Origin: Chamaea fasciata
Lineage: Eukaryota > Chordata > Aves > Passeriformes > Sylviidae
DNA length: 64,000 nt
Assembly (NCBI GenBank): GCA_029207755.1
Contig: JARCOQ010000017.1
Coordinates: forward strand, 4,662,945-4,726,944
Reading direction: 5' to 3'
Made by a program: the position numbers and the translations under genes. Position 1 is the stretch's first letter, and each line of letters opens with the position of its first letter. The notes below the pieces were generated by a model that was not told the DNA's origin, ran no database searches, and saw only the letters and a program-made list of their open reading frames with translations. Below are positions 27,036 through 39,360 of this stretch, piece after piece.

Positions 27036-27967
27036 GCCAAGTTGATGTAAAGGAAAAAATGTGGAAATCATGGTCTGACACCAATGTAGGAGGGAGTTGC
27101 AACTGAATACTGTAAGAGCCTACACTCTGCCTCCTTTTAACCAGCAGTTACACATAGCATAGTATGATATATAGAATAAGGTTTATATTATATTACACCA
27201 CTTTTTTATTGTATTGATTTCTAGTGTCAAAATTCAGGGGTTGGATTGAAGCCTTGTGGAGGATGTGTTCAGTGTCAGGTTGTGTGCAGCTGGGGCTGCA
27301 TGATTTCTGGAGTCACTCACGCCTTTAGTGCAGCATGAAACCTGCCTGTTCAGCACAAATGAGTGGGGATGTTCAGGACACCTTGTCCTAAGCAGTCATG
27401 CTTTCCCCCTTCTTTAAATTAGCCCTGGAAATCAAGAGGATGCATGTGCAGGAGCTCAGCTGAGCTGAACCTCATGAATTTATGCAGCCAGGACCATTTG
27501 CTCAGAGGCTGGATGTGCCTTTTCCCATCCTGACGTTTGACTGGTGGGATTTCTCTGGGATGAGGGGGTCTCAGTGGGCTGGAGGGGAGTGATCTTCAAA
27601 TCTGGCAAGGGTCATGTGTGTGCTGCAGTCAGTGCATCTGCTCGTTGGCTCTCCGGAGGTATTTATTCCATTTTTAACAATGAGGAGGTCTTATTTCCGT
27701 TCTGGGTGACAGCAGCCTCTTCAGCTGTCTCTGTTGTCTCTCCAGACCTACTCACTCTCTTTATTCTCATTAGGTTGGCTCTTGCCCTGTCTGAAGCTGA
27801 GAATCCAATGTCTCTGCTAATTAGGAAGTGGCATCCGTTATGAATTAGGTTAGCTGCTTGAAAGGTCAAAATTTGCCAATGATTACAAAAATTATGGTGA
27901 AGGAGAATGACAGTAGCTATCAGTTACGACGGAAAGAATATAATTTGGAAGGAAAGTGCTGCTTCTA

Positions 27968-27999
27968 TTTCTTTTTTTTTTTCTTTTTTTTTTTTCTCC
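27968..27999. repeat. T-rich pyrimidine tract
   Basis: About 32 bp consisting only of T and C, mostly T. It resembles a polypyrimidine tract and is followed by CCAGAGCATG, so it looks like a splice acceptor. The sequence after it does not match any cadherin exon, and the frame has no recognised domain. Confidence 0.7.
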
Positions 28000-30900
28000 A
28001 GAGCATGTGGGATGCAGTTTAATTTAAGTATATTTGCAATTTATTACACCTGCAGTACTTGCACTCACTTCTGTCATCTTGATGTCTTGTCCATGTTGCT
28101 GTTCACCTCTGTGACTCCACTCCGCACTGTTGCTGGGTCAGCCACCCAATTTCATTTGAAATCCCCAACAATGAGTGAGTGAAATTGTTTCACATCACCC
28201 ACTGAATACGTTTAGTTTTTTTGGACTTGAGGATGCAGGTTTGTTAGATGAAATGCTTTAGTCTTTAGCACTGCAGGAAGTTCAGTTGTCACTGGAACTT
28301 GGTTTTGGTGCCTTTGCTTTTCTTGTGTGTCTTTCAGTCCCTGAGACCTCCTTGCAATGAGTGAAGTCATCTAAAGGGTGAAGTGTGCCTGTTATGAGTA
28401 GGGGCATGAGATTCCTGTCCTCTGTGCGGAAGGAAACTAATATCAGGAAACTTCCAAATGGAAAATTTTGAGTTTAGGAAATGTTGTAAAATTTTACGCT
28501 GTTTTTCAGTATCTAATCTTCCCACAACTCTTACTGTCTTCTCCATCTAGCATCGGATGCAGAGGATTCACTAAGTGAGCTTTCCAATTTGGGGGGAAAA
28601 ATGAGGAGTATGGGGAAGTTTCCATTAGTACAAAGCCATTATTAGCTTGGGTTAATGAAGATCTAATGTAATATGGCCATCACCACATGTCTGCACATAA
28701 TGATTCCGTCCTTTTCTATGGGGGAATGATTAAATTAAGTATCTTGTAGGTCAAAATTAGACTGAGAAGGTTAACCAACCTTTAATGATTCTGCAGCCGT
28801 TTACCAGCCATTTTAAAACATAAACTGTAAAATAAAGCTGGATGGAGAAACAACATTATCAGTAAAAAGTGGGTGAAGGTTTAGCATTTTCTGTTTATAT
28901 CATATGAGAAGACAGAGAGGATGATGTGTTTTTGCAGTGACATGTGGAATGAAGGGCAAAGTGAAAGGAGTTTTTATTGTTAGATTTTGTTGGCTTCCTG
29001 GTAAGTGCCTATTAGCTCTTTATTTTAACATGCATTAAATCTAACTAATGGATATCAAACCAGCTTAGAAAAATGGCAATTATAAAGCAATTGTAACAAA
29101 GACTTCAGGAGCGCAAGCGTGCCAAAATATTGTTTGTATGCCTTAAACTCCTGAAAGCTCCATCTTTGTAGAAAAATGAAGTTGCATAGATGGGAGAGTA
29201 GAGGTTGCAGATAACGTGAAGGGAATTAGCAGCCCTCAGTATGCTTTGGGATTGTCTGAGCTACCAAGAACAGAGCTGATTCGCAGATTCCAGAGTGATT
29301 TGAGGGGGACATTTGTTTATGACTGTGCTTATCTGCTTACACATGCACAGGGCAGCTAGCTCTCTTGTTTGGCTTTTCTTTTTCCCTAACGTGTACAGAT
29401 GGAATGAGATATGGTGAATCTAGCAAAATCTCTTTGCAGTCTTTTACAAGGAGATGCAATTCATTTTAAAATTGACAAACAAAACTGAATGTACAGGTAT
29501 AAATTATCTCCCTTTGCTTCCATTCTCCTGGGTTCTGTAAGGCATTTTTTTTGCCTATTCTGTAGAAACTTTAATTAATCCAATGGGAATATTTTCCATA
29601 AGGGTTGCTTTCAAGCATTTCTCTCATGTGTCTTATCCACGGCTAGGAACAAAACCATCTCATTTGACAAAATAACATCTGGGAGGTTATGGTCTCTGGG
29701 AAATCAAAGGGAATGCATTGAGAAGTTACAGATTCTGGAGGTCTTGCCTTTTATTGATAGATCTCCTTCGTCATGCCATCCATTAATTTTAGCTCAGGTG
29801 ATATATGAACTCTGCACATTAGTTAATGAAGGCTAATGCACAGTAATCTTGTCATCACTAGCTGTGCATGGTAATTCAATCTGCTGCTCAGAAGAGCTGT
29901 TCAACATGCAGCAAATTTGATTTAATATTGACATGATGTACTAGGTTTGGTATTTTATATAACGTACCATGTGCCTTATTTGATGAGAAATGGTTTTCTT
30001 TCAACAGGGCAGGTACCTGAGTTAGGCCAGGTGTGTAGTTTAATGCAGTTATATCAGATATATATCTGTTATATCTGCACTGGGTATTCATCCTGTGATA
30101 CACTGCACAGACTGGGGCAAATTTCTGAGCTTGGGCACTTTACATATTCATTTAATGTTGTCAATGTGCTTGAGACAAGCCCTGCAGAGCAGAAAAATAA
30201 AGGTGATGCTTTTCTCAGGCACTGAAAGCACAAAGTCTCTCTTGCTCTGTTTAACCTACTCTTGTAGCTTCATCATTACCAGCAGGATCTGATGCAAAAA
30301 TGGCAGAGTACAGATTTGGGGTCTTGAGTGTGACTTGGAGGAGTTTCCTCATCATTTCTGGTCTGTAGTAACTGCTCCTAGCTTCTGTTTGGGTACCATA
30401 TAGGGCTGTAAATACAGTGTTGTTAATACTTAGATTTCCACAAAACACACCCATGCTGTGGGCCAGATTGGGCAGCCAGTGCTTTGTCACTTAAAACCGA
30501 ACAATACCAGCTCTAATCCTCGAGCGTGTTAGAGCTGTGCTCTCTGCCACTGTATATTTGCCTAATTTGTGTACTATTAGGGCCTGGATATAGGGATATA
30601 TTGCCTTTATTTTAATATAAAGTACATGAAGATGTATCTCCATGCAAAGGACACAGAAGCATGACATTATTTACTTTTATTGCAGGTAAATCTTCACCAA
30701 CCATCTGAGTATAGTGCAAGAGTTTATACAGCACCCAGAGGATGTCAGACACTTTATCTGTGCATATCCACGTCTCTCTGTTGAATACTCTTGTGCACAG
30801 ATCTATGTTTGTGTCATTCACTGCAGCACGCAGGGGTGTGGAGGATACATCTCTCTTAAAGACAGGCTAAATGCAAAGCAAACCAAGTGGAACACAGGCA

Positions 30901-33900
30901 GTGGTGTAGGTTACACCAGCTGGTCCCTCAGGAGCTGTCCCTAGGGATAGTGTCCTCAGCATGGGGAACAGGAGATGCTGTCTGTCAACACTTCCAGGTG
31001 GGAAAGGTGTGTGCACAGGAAAGGGAGAGGAGATACCAGCCACTGTCCAAACTGTGGAGAGGGAGAAGCAATTTGCAGCCAGTCTATAGCAGACTGGGGT
31101 CAGACAGGCAGCCCCAGGGAGAGCCAGGAAGGAAGTGGCTGCTGCAACTCCATCATGTGCTGCAGCCACACAGGGCCCTTTGCAGAGGGTGTTTTATTGA
31201 GTTACAAGATAGTAATTAATGCCAAGTTCCTCTCTTTATTTTCTCTGTGGTTGGGTTTCATAATCGAAATTAAAGATAGGAGATAGGGAGCTGATTGCCT
31301 CTTGAAATACAGCTCCCTGGTGCTCAGTTCATGACCTTAGAGACATTTGTCCAGCCCCATCTCCCTTTATGGAGATGTAGGTCAAATGCTGTTGAAAGAG
31401 TCCTTTTTCTCCAGAGCAGATGTGCTCAGTGCAGTGCTGCACCACAGGAAAGAAGCAAAAGGGTCAGAGAAAGAGCGAAGGAGACCTTCCCTGCTCTCCA
31501 TCCACTGTCTACCTGCTGTCCCCCCACCCCCTCCCACCACAGCTGCAGCCTGTCAGGTTCCCCTGCCAAGTTGGGAACCCACCATTTCACACGTGTGCTG
31601 GATAATTTTGGAATCTACAGTACAGTCTGAGACATCCCACGTGAGGAGGGACCATAATTGTGGAGTGCCCTTGTATAAACCTGGAAGTCCAAATGACTTT
31701 CAGAGCTGTTTTTTGAGCTAGAAGTGCATCATGAAATACCACCTGTTTTTTGGAATACATCCTGAGACTGCATGCGTCCTAAAATAGATTCTGTTTTCCT
31801 CTTCCGCTTCTGTTTTCATTAGCCCCAGGTTTTGACATTCTGTGCAGAGATATTTTCAGTATTGAATGCATTAAGATAACATAAACTCCAAATCAAACAT
31901 CTCATTCAGCATATTTCCCATTTAAATTTCCCCTGTACATTTTCCCTGTAGTTATCTAGGGGTTGGTTTCATTATTTGTATCAGCTGTCTCGTGATAACT
32001 GGTTTTGCAAAAGAGCAAAAAAACGAATGCTTGTAAAGAAAATAGAGAAAATTTGTTGCTTGCACAGCCTTGTTTCAATTCAGTGTTCCTTCCGTCTTCT
32101 GAAGTTTATTGATCGGGAGAATGTTAAAGTTGTTGAATAGTTTGTTTTCATTTCACAAATGTGAATCAGGATTATTGCAGAAAAACAGGAATGTATTCAT
32201 CATTAAGATTTGCTTTACACATTCATTTATTTTTTAATCTATAATTCTTATTGAACTAAGAAAACTCACAGGAATATATGTATCACCACTGAGAACAAAA
32301 AGAGCCTGATTGAGGCAGATGGAAGATCAGCAAAGCACTTCACACAAGTGCAAAAATACAAACTTCTTGCTAATACTGAGAAACACTGGTTTCCCAGAGT
32401 TGGGAAAGGTACTGGTGGGATTTCCTGCGTGCTGAGTGGCTTAAAGACACTTGGCTAAGGTAGAAAATGCTGCAGCCATTTAGAGCATGGGATATTTTTC
32501 AAGTTGTTTGCAGATACAAGCTTTCCACTCTGGTTTTCCTGAACTGGGAGTGTGGGTGCTCCCAGTGTGACCAGGCTGGGGACCTGGCTGTGCCAGAGGA
32601 GACAATGCTGACGCAGCCACATGTCCCCAAGTTTGCCCATGGCTCATATCTCACCCAGAGACCAGAACAAACTCAGCTCTGTTTCTGGCACCACTTTGCA
32701 TCTCTCCAGCACCGCAGGCTCATAAGTTGGTCCTTGTGCTCAGACCTCCCAAAGGCGCAGTGTTTGAGCAGCACCTTCCCTCTTTTCATGGATGCTGTTG
32801 GGTTTGGTGTCCACAAAAAGGGGTTATGTCTGGTTTTGCTGTCTCTCTTTGCCTCCCACTCCTCCTGTCAGGTCTCATATCATTATATTCATCCGCTGTT
32901 GCAGATGGCCTTGTGTGAGCAGTGTGTGCCTGCCCCTCTACTCATTCCCTCCCAGCAATATAACAAGTGTAAAGCTGGGCCCTACGAGCTCTGGGGGGGT
33001 CACAGGGCCATGCAGCTGCAGGAGTCCATCCAATCAAGGAACATCTTTTACGCTCATAATGGTAATTTCCCACTTTAGCAGAACACCCCGCTGCCAAACT
33101 CCAGTGCTAATAAGCCTGTCAGTGCATCAGTGCACTCCCGACAGTATCGAGAATGCAGGGATTGTTTTTTGCAAGGCAAATGAAGACACTGATGATTAGC
33201 AAGAAACAAACCAACAATTCAATACATCACTGGCCACACATACCAAATCATTGATTTTCTGTCTTGCTGGGCAGCAGCTGTTGTATTTGCTCTGCAGAAA
33301 TGGATTTTTTAATCCTGGAGGGACAAGAAAGATGGATGTTTCTCCAAGAACTGGAAGCAGCAGGCAGTTGCTTCCTGCACTGGGCATGGGCATGTTGATG
33401 GTGTCCTTCTGAAGCTGCTGAGAAGTCTGATGGGCTTTCCACTATTAAATTCTATTTCTGAATGCATGTGAATGCAGTGATTGGATGGGAAAAAAAAATC
33501 TCCTGTGAGTATCTGTGAAATTGCAGGACAAAAAATGCTGCCCTAAAACTTACAATCACTGAAAGAATTAGAAGTTAATCATAGATACCCTCACATGACT
33601 TCTCTCTGTCTACCGGTTACGTGTAATCAGCATCCTTCCAGATCATCTGTCTCAGCAGCGTTGCTATTTCCATAATCCTTGCCTTGCCAGGCTGGCTGGA
33701 TTGAAGTGAGATGTCTGATCCATAGCATTTCTGAGCAAAATGCATGACCCTGGGTCAAAGGGACCACAATCTGCTCTGCAGTGGGGTGACACTGTTGTAC
33801 ATCACAATGACACAGATTCTGACTTCAGAAGGTTGAAAATTATTTTTTTATTTTTGGGACGTGTCTCTTTTTTATACTGTTTTACACAGACCAATTCAAC

Positions 33901-34128
33901 TGGTGAAATAAAGACAAACTTTTTCAATCACATTGGTCAGACCAGTGGGACATTGAGAAGAAGTCCCTCCTAGGGAAAAGAACGAAAACAAAGTTACGGT
34001 TACAAAAACATGTCTTTTGTTCACAGAAAATTCTCTGGGGCAAGAATTTTAGAAAACTAAAACATTTCAGGCACGAAACCAGGGCTACAGTGAGGCAGCA
34101 CTGACAGTTCCTCTTGGCTTGTTCCCAG

Positions 34129-34301
34129 GGACCTACGTGATGACGGTGACGGCCAACGACGCGGACGACGGCACCACGGCCAACGGGATGGTGAGGTACC
34201 GGATCGTCACCCAGACCCCACAGAGCCCCTCTCAAAACATGTTCACCATTAACAGCGAGACAGGGGACATTGTCACCGTGGCTGCTGGGCTCGACAGGGA
34301 G
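34129..34301 (+). CDS. CDH4: Cadherin-4 internal exon (EC2), probably exon 7
   Basis: This 173-nt exon starts with GG, completing the split glycine, then 57 codons from [10 protein letters not shown] to GLDRE. It forms the main part of EC2. Visible calcium-site motifs are DAD (in ANDADDG) and the terminal [14 protein letters not shown] is a standard cadherin strand-and-turn segment. The acceptor is TTGTTCCCAG at 34128, and the donor is GAG|GTGAGT at 34302, a strong consensus. It leaves in phase 0. The first half is CpG-dense and GC-rich at third positions, unlike the exon at 20820. The residue after ADD is glycine, where mammalian CDH4 has serine as I recall. The donor's own bases begin a perfect 76-bp tandem repeat. 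Confidence 0.96.
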
Positions 34302-34302
34302 G

Positions 34303-34530
34303 TGAGTTTGGAACTGTCTTGCCAGGTGTTGCTGAGGGCTGCTGATGTGAAAAGCCTGAACCCTGTCTTTAATCCCAATGAGTTTGGAACTGTCTTGCCA
34401 GGTGTTGCTGAGGGCTGCTGATGTGAAAAGCCTGAACCCTGTCTTTAATCCCAATGAGTTTGGAACTGTCTTGCCAGGTGTTGCTGAGGGCTGCTGATGT
34501 GAAAAGCCTGAACCCTGTCTTTAATCCCAA
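34303..34530. repeat. Perfect 76-bp tandem repeat, three copies, at splice donor
   Basis: Three identical 76-bp units occupy 34303-34378, 34379-34454 and 34455-34530. Each starts TGAGTTTGGAACTG and ends TTTAATCCCAA. The first unit starts at the T of the GT donor of the EC2 exon. Copies two and three are preceded by AA instead of GG, so the true donor GT is not itself reproduced (they read AATGAG rather than GGTGAG). Each unit contains CCAGGTGTTG, a weaker donor-like site. No mismatch separates the copies, so the expansion is recent, homogenised, or an assembly artefact. Confidence 0.97.
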
Positions 34531-35842
34531 GCCTCTAAAAGCTTGAGTTGAGGTGTGGAGATCAGAGTCTCTGCTTCTGCAGCAACTGTGGGGCATCGTG
34601 GCTTTGATGTGATATTTTTGTCGTAATCCATATCAGTCGATGAAACCCTGCGAGAATCTTCAAACTCCTGGAGCTGGTATTTTCCTTTCCTAAGATTGTA
34701 AAACTCAAAGATGTAGAAAATACTCCAGGAGGCATAGGGGGATGAATAAATGGTCATTTGTCCCCCCTTCTGTTGGGGAGGAATAAAGTGCCAGACATCT
34801 ATAGCCCTTTCTAGACCTGTCTTTCTGAGTTCTTTGCATGCTATCCCTGGAAAAGGAACACAGCCTGCACTCAGCACACTTCATGTCCTTGTGTCATTTC
34901 CAAACTAGTAAAATGTCTTCCAGTAATTTTGGGTTTGTGTCATGTCCTGCCTTTAGTGCCTCTTCTTTCTGGCATTTTACAATGTGCAGCTTTTCCAAAT
35001 GCAGCAGAAATTTCACTTTTACTGACAAAAAAATACTAAGTGTAAACTATATAATGTGATTCTCAGAGCTCTGCTTCCTCTGGTTGTGGGTGTAGCTCAA
35101 GGACAAAGCATTTATACCTCACACAATAAACAAAAATCAATGCAGTGTCAGTGGTGGGATGGAGTGAGTGGGGAAGGAGGGGATGGGGTCAATGTGTGTA
35201 AAGGCAGAGAACCCCAGAACTTCATTTTTTATTCCACACTGGACTGTGCAGGTCATGGAGTGCAGCTCAATGCAACTGGGAGAGCTCCATCAACTAAATG
35301 ATGGGGAGGATCATTTGTTCATGGAACAATGAACATGGGCCACAGAGAGTATGGAAGGAAGGACTTGCTTAGTCTGAAGCTCAAATGTTTATATTCAGGC
35401 AGTCCCCAGAGCTGGCACATCCAGTGGGAGAGTCTAATCTGGGAGAGCCCAGTGTGCTGCATTTCTGGGAGAAGGCACCAGAAACTGGGTTTGTTCTTCT
35501 TTCTCTCCCTCTTTCCCTTGTGGCAGTGGCAGGGGCACAGCAAGCAGGAGACCCCACACGTAGACCTGGGACCTAAACTCTGAGAGATGAAGCCTCCAGC
35601 ACCCCGGAGATTTTTCCTGTGCCCCTCAGGCCAGTAGCACACCTTTGGCCCCACTGCTGAGTGCTGTGCCAGGAGACATTCCCTGCCCGGAATTGTGCCC
35701 GTTTCATTCCATGTCTGGGGCTGCTCTTTTGCTTCAGAGCAGCTCGGGGGGGGGAATCCCAAAGGCAACTGCTGAGAGCAGCTAAAAACCCTGGCAGCAG
35801 CTCAGCAGCACGTGTGGAGCCCCAGGGCGGCTGCTGGGACAC

Positions 35843-35932
35843 TGGGATGGGATGGGATGGGATGGGATGGGATGGGATGGGATGGGATGGGATGGGATGG
35901 GATGGGATGGGATGGGATGGGATGGGATGGGA
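35843..35932. repeat. (TGGGA)18 pentanucleotide array
   Basis: Eighteen perfect TGGGA units (90 bp), followed by a decayed GAAGGAAGGG edge. The G3 runs every five bases on the + strand form a strong G-quadruplex-type motif, which would also be present in the pre-mRNA because the gene reads on +. Since the unit has five bases and no stop arises, several frames run through it (methionine/glycine/tryptophan/aspartate on +, proline/isoleucine/serine/histidine on -). These are not genes. Confidence 0.98.
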
Positions 35933-36954
35933 AGGAAGGGAATGCTGGCTGGGAGCAGCACAGGGCTCGCCCTCAGCATCGTTTCAGGGCAAGTTGGCCC
36001 AGGGGACACGCTGTGGAAAACTGCTTTTCCAAGGAGAAGGTCAGGAGAGTAGAGAGCTTTCCAGGTGAGAAGACAGGAAGCAGAGCTGGGGGAGCAGGAG
36101 GAGATCCAGCACCTGCTCCATCCCCACCTGATGTGGCAGACTCTGCAAGCACAACCTAGGGCAGATTTGACCTTTCCCTACTCATTGTATTCCAGGGGCT
36201 GGGAAGTTGGCTGAATCTTAAGCAGGTAGATTATCCCAGGCAATGCTGGAGCCTGCGGCAGGCTCGCAGTGGAAGAGGAGAAACAAGTGCTGGAGAGATT
36301 GCTTGCAGCCCCCAGGGGGATGGTAGCAGAGTACTCAGAGAAGAAATTGGAATTCTGGCAGGAAAATGCTGATTTTCTGGAAATGAAAGAACTGACATCA
36401 TTGGGGACCAGCATTCCAGTGCAGGGCTTTATGGGCAGAGAAAGGTCGTCGGTTTATATTAATTTCAGAAACACAGATTGGGATAACTTGGTGGGATAGA
36501 GGTTTTAATCTCAGCAAATCAGCTCAGAAAAGAGGCAGGTGTTAATTAGGGGGAAAGGATAAGGCAGGATGGATGTCTTTTTTAGTGTTTCTCTCATTGC
36601 ATCTGAAGTATTTTAAAAACTTGCAGGGGAACCACGTGCTTCATGTGAGTTCCCTTGAGCACAGGGTCTAGGAAATCACAGCTGGCACATTGTATGTGGA
36701 AATCTTGCGTTGAGTGTCCCAAGCTGAGTACGAGGTTGGGCAAGGGACACTTGGATCGAGGCAGAACAACCAGCTCTGGGCATAATCCTGGGGCTGCCCT
36801 GAAGCTACGGGGCATGCTTATTCCCAGCTCTCTCTCCTGCTTTCAGGATTACATCTAGAATTGGCAAAACTTTCTGGTTTAAATTAACATAAAGTTATAT
36901 TGCCTCTAAGTTGAAAATTGTGTTTAAACACCCCCATTAGTGTACCACAGACTG

Positions 36955-36985
36955 TTTTTTTGTTTTTGTTTTTGTTTGTTTTTCC
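36955..36985. repeat. (TTTTTG)n-like low-complexity tract
   Basis: A short run of T4-7 blocks separated by single G residues. It is simple sequence in the intron. Confidence 0.75.
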
Positions 36986-39344
36986 TGAAAACTTGAGGAA
37001 GCTGTTAGAGGAGTGAATTTGGGTTTGCTGCTGACATTTCCCTGTCGTTAGGAAGAGGAGACGAAGAGCAATATTTGGAATGCAGATTTGTGTAAATTAA
37101 AATGTTAACAAATCTGACCTATTCAGCTGAAACTCCTATAACCAAGATAAATTCCCTGGATACCAGTTATTTCTCCAAATGCTTATTGACACATTTATCA
37201 GTGCCTGAGACATGATTAAGTTAAGCTGTGGTGATACAGAACCAGGTTTCCATTGGACCCTTCTCCCTTGCTTCTGCAATGCAAAGCAGGTGTAAAAATA
37301 ACTTCAGGAGCTATTCCATATCTGAGAGACAGGTCCATGTTCCAGATCCAGCATTTGTCTTTCAAAAGGAAGAAAAGTCATTTCAGAACTGGTGTACCTA
37401 GCTCAGCATTTCTGTTGCATGCTCATTAAATGAGATTTCCTGATATTCTCAGCATCTCCACTTAAATATTGGTTCTTTGCTGGTTTCCTAAATTACCTTC
37501 AATCCCTGAAAGAATGAGCTGGATGAAGTTTTGGGGGTTTTTGTGTCATGAGAAGTGTTTTGTTTGGCCTGCAAGAAACCTGTTGTAAGAAAAAGTCATT
37601 GTATTTTTGCTGCTGTTTCTAAACCCCCATTTCCACAAACCATGAAGGAAACTAAAAACTCAGCCTCTCAAATTGTGCTGGTCTCTCCTAAATGTGTCTG
37701 ACACTGAAGATAGCACAATCAAAAGCCAAAGTATTAAAATGTTGATGGCTTTAAAGTTATCTTACCTGGTTCCCATTAATCTAGATGTAAATATGGTGAC
37801 AATGCTCTGTGTCCACTCACTCATTATGACTGCACTTAATTGAATGGATCCCCAAGGAAGATAAAGTTAATTGGACTGCACTTCATAAAAAATATTAAAG
37901 GAATACAGTTTAGCAACAGCCTGATGTAAGCCTGGGTGTCTGAGGGTGAAAAATGCCAAGGGTGGAACAAAGGAACACTTATCCCTTGAACTAAGAGGGG
38001 AAAATATTGGGATTTAGGGTCATCAGAGGTTCAGAAGTACATTCAGACAGCCAGGTTTTGATGAGAAGGTTAAAAGCAGATACTTGTTGCAGGAAAACAT
38101 TATAGTAACATAGGAAATCTGCAGCTGATTTAATGGAATTAGGAGGGAAAAATCATGTGATGGTGGGAGCACAAAATGTGTGGGTTATAGGGAAGGCTGT
38201 GAATGCATGAGACGAGCAGGTTGTGGCAAAGTTCAGGGGTAGGAAGGGACCATGGCAGGTGATTTAATTTATGGAAGGCTGCTGCAGAAGTGGGTGGTAC
38301 CACACGAGATGCTGCCAGACTGATGGCTTCATTTAGCAGCACATCTGAATTCCACATTTCATTTAGCTAGAGGACTTTCTTTCCACTGGGAAGAAAATTG
38401 CAAGAGGTAAGAAAGGGTCAGGTGAGTCTCGGACACAAGCAGAACATTCATCTTTTTGTTTCCCATCCTGAAAAGTAACATTTCTCTGTATAACCTTGCA
38501 AAAGCGACCAGCTCTGTTCCGTGTGTTACTTTGTTCCTTCCGCTCAGCCCAGTGTCCCAGGTGGGATCGAGCCCAGACTATCAGTCTGATGGTGCTCCTG
38601 GTGCAGTAACTCAACCCCATCACCAATTTCGATTTCTCTGGTGGCAGAGTATCTGTCTCAGTAGCACAGTAAACCTGCACTGGGGCTATAGTATAGGCAA
38701 TATCATCCTCTGAAGAGCTTCTCCTAAATATTTTATGAACACGGACTTCGAACAAGCAGGAGGTGGAAAAAAAAGGGAATGAGAGAAAAGGAGGTGGTTG
38801 ATCCCAGGCTCTGCTGGCAGGCCAGTAAGTGTTGAGACATCTCAAATGTCATCTAGGTTTATTTGAGATAATAAGTATTTCAGCACTGCGGTGCTTGTAG
38901 TGTAATGTTTCTAACTTTTTGAGATGTCCCTTAGAAAGGAGTCCCTTCCCAGCACATTCATCTGGTGCTGGAGAAATGAAGGCAGGCAGGAGCACTGAGT
39001 TGCTTCTTCCAAATTTCTGTGTGTTTGTATTTCTTTTGAAAGTGATTGGATCTCTGCTGCTGCAAATGCTTTTAAAAATACATGAAATCCGATTCTGTGA
39101 TTACTGCGCTTGGCTTTCTGAAAACGTGATGTTGCTGGTCCTTCTCAAGTGAGTGAAAGATAAAAGGGAGAGCCTGCCAACAACTGAGTTAGGGGCTTAT
39201 TTTATTTATGAATGAAATGGCAGAATTTTTGTGGGGAAGAGGAGAAGTTCTTCTTATTAGAAAAGACAGTTGATTTCTTTTCCAACACTCTGGGTTTGGT
39301 GCAGCTAGACATTTCTGATACTGCAGAATTTGAAATATTATGTT

Positions 39345-39360
39345 AAAAAAAAAAAAAAAA
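39345..39360. repeat. A16 homopolymer
   Basis: Sixteen A residues followed by CCACCCC. No retroposon body was identified before it. Confidence 0.8.

Noticed and set aside
27968..28182. Possible splice acceptor (long pyrimidine tract then CCAG) and downstream frame
   Set aside because: The downstream sequence does not fit between the two cadherin exons, which already join in frame without it, and shows no family similarity.
32467..33078. 203-codon open frame on + in the second intron
   Set aside because: No recognisable domain, signal peptide or compositional bias of a real protein, no splice context, and other frames in the region are similarly open. Long chance frames are expected in 64 kb.
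35661..36159. Overlapping frames with (GWDGM)n or (IPSHP)n repeats on both strands
   Set aside because: They come from the TGGGA array, which is open in several frames. Pentanucleotide repeats give such frames without coding function.
38363..38845. 160-codon frame on -
   Set aside because: No known motif; no signs of a processed pseudogene such as a poly(A) tail or flanking direct repeats.
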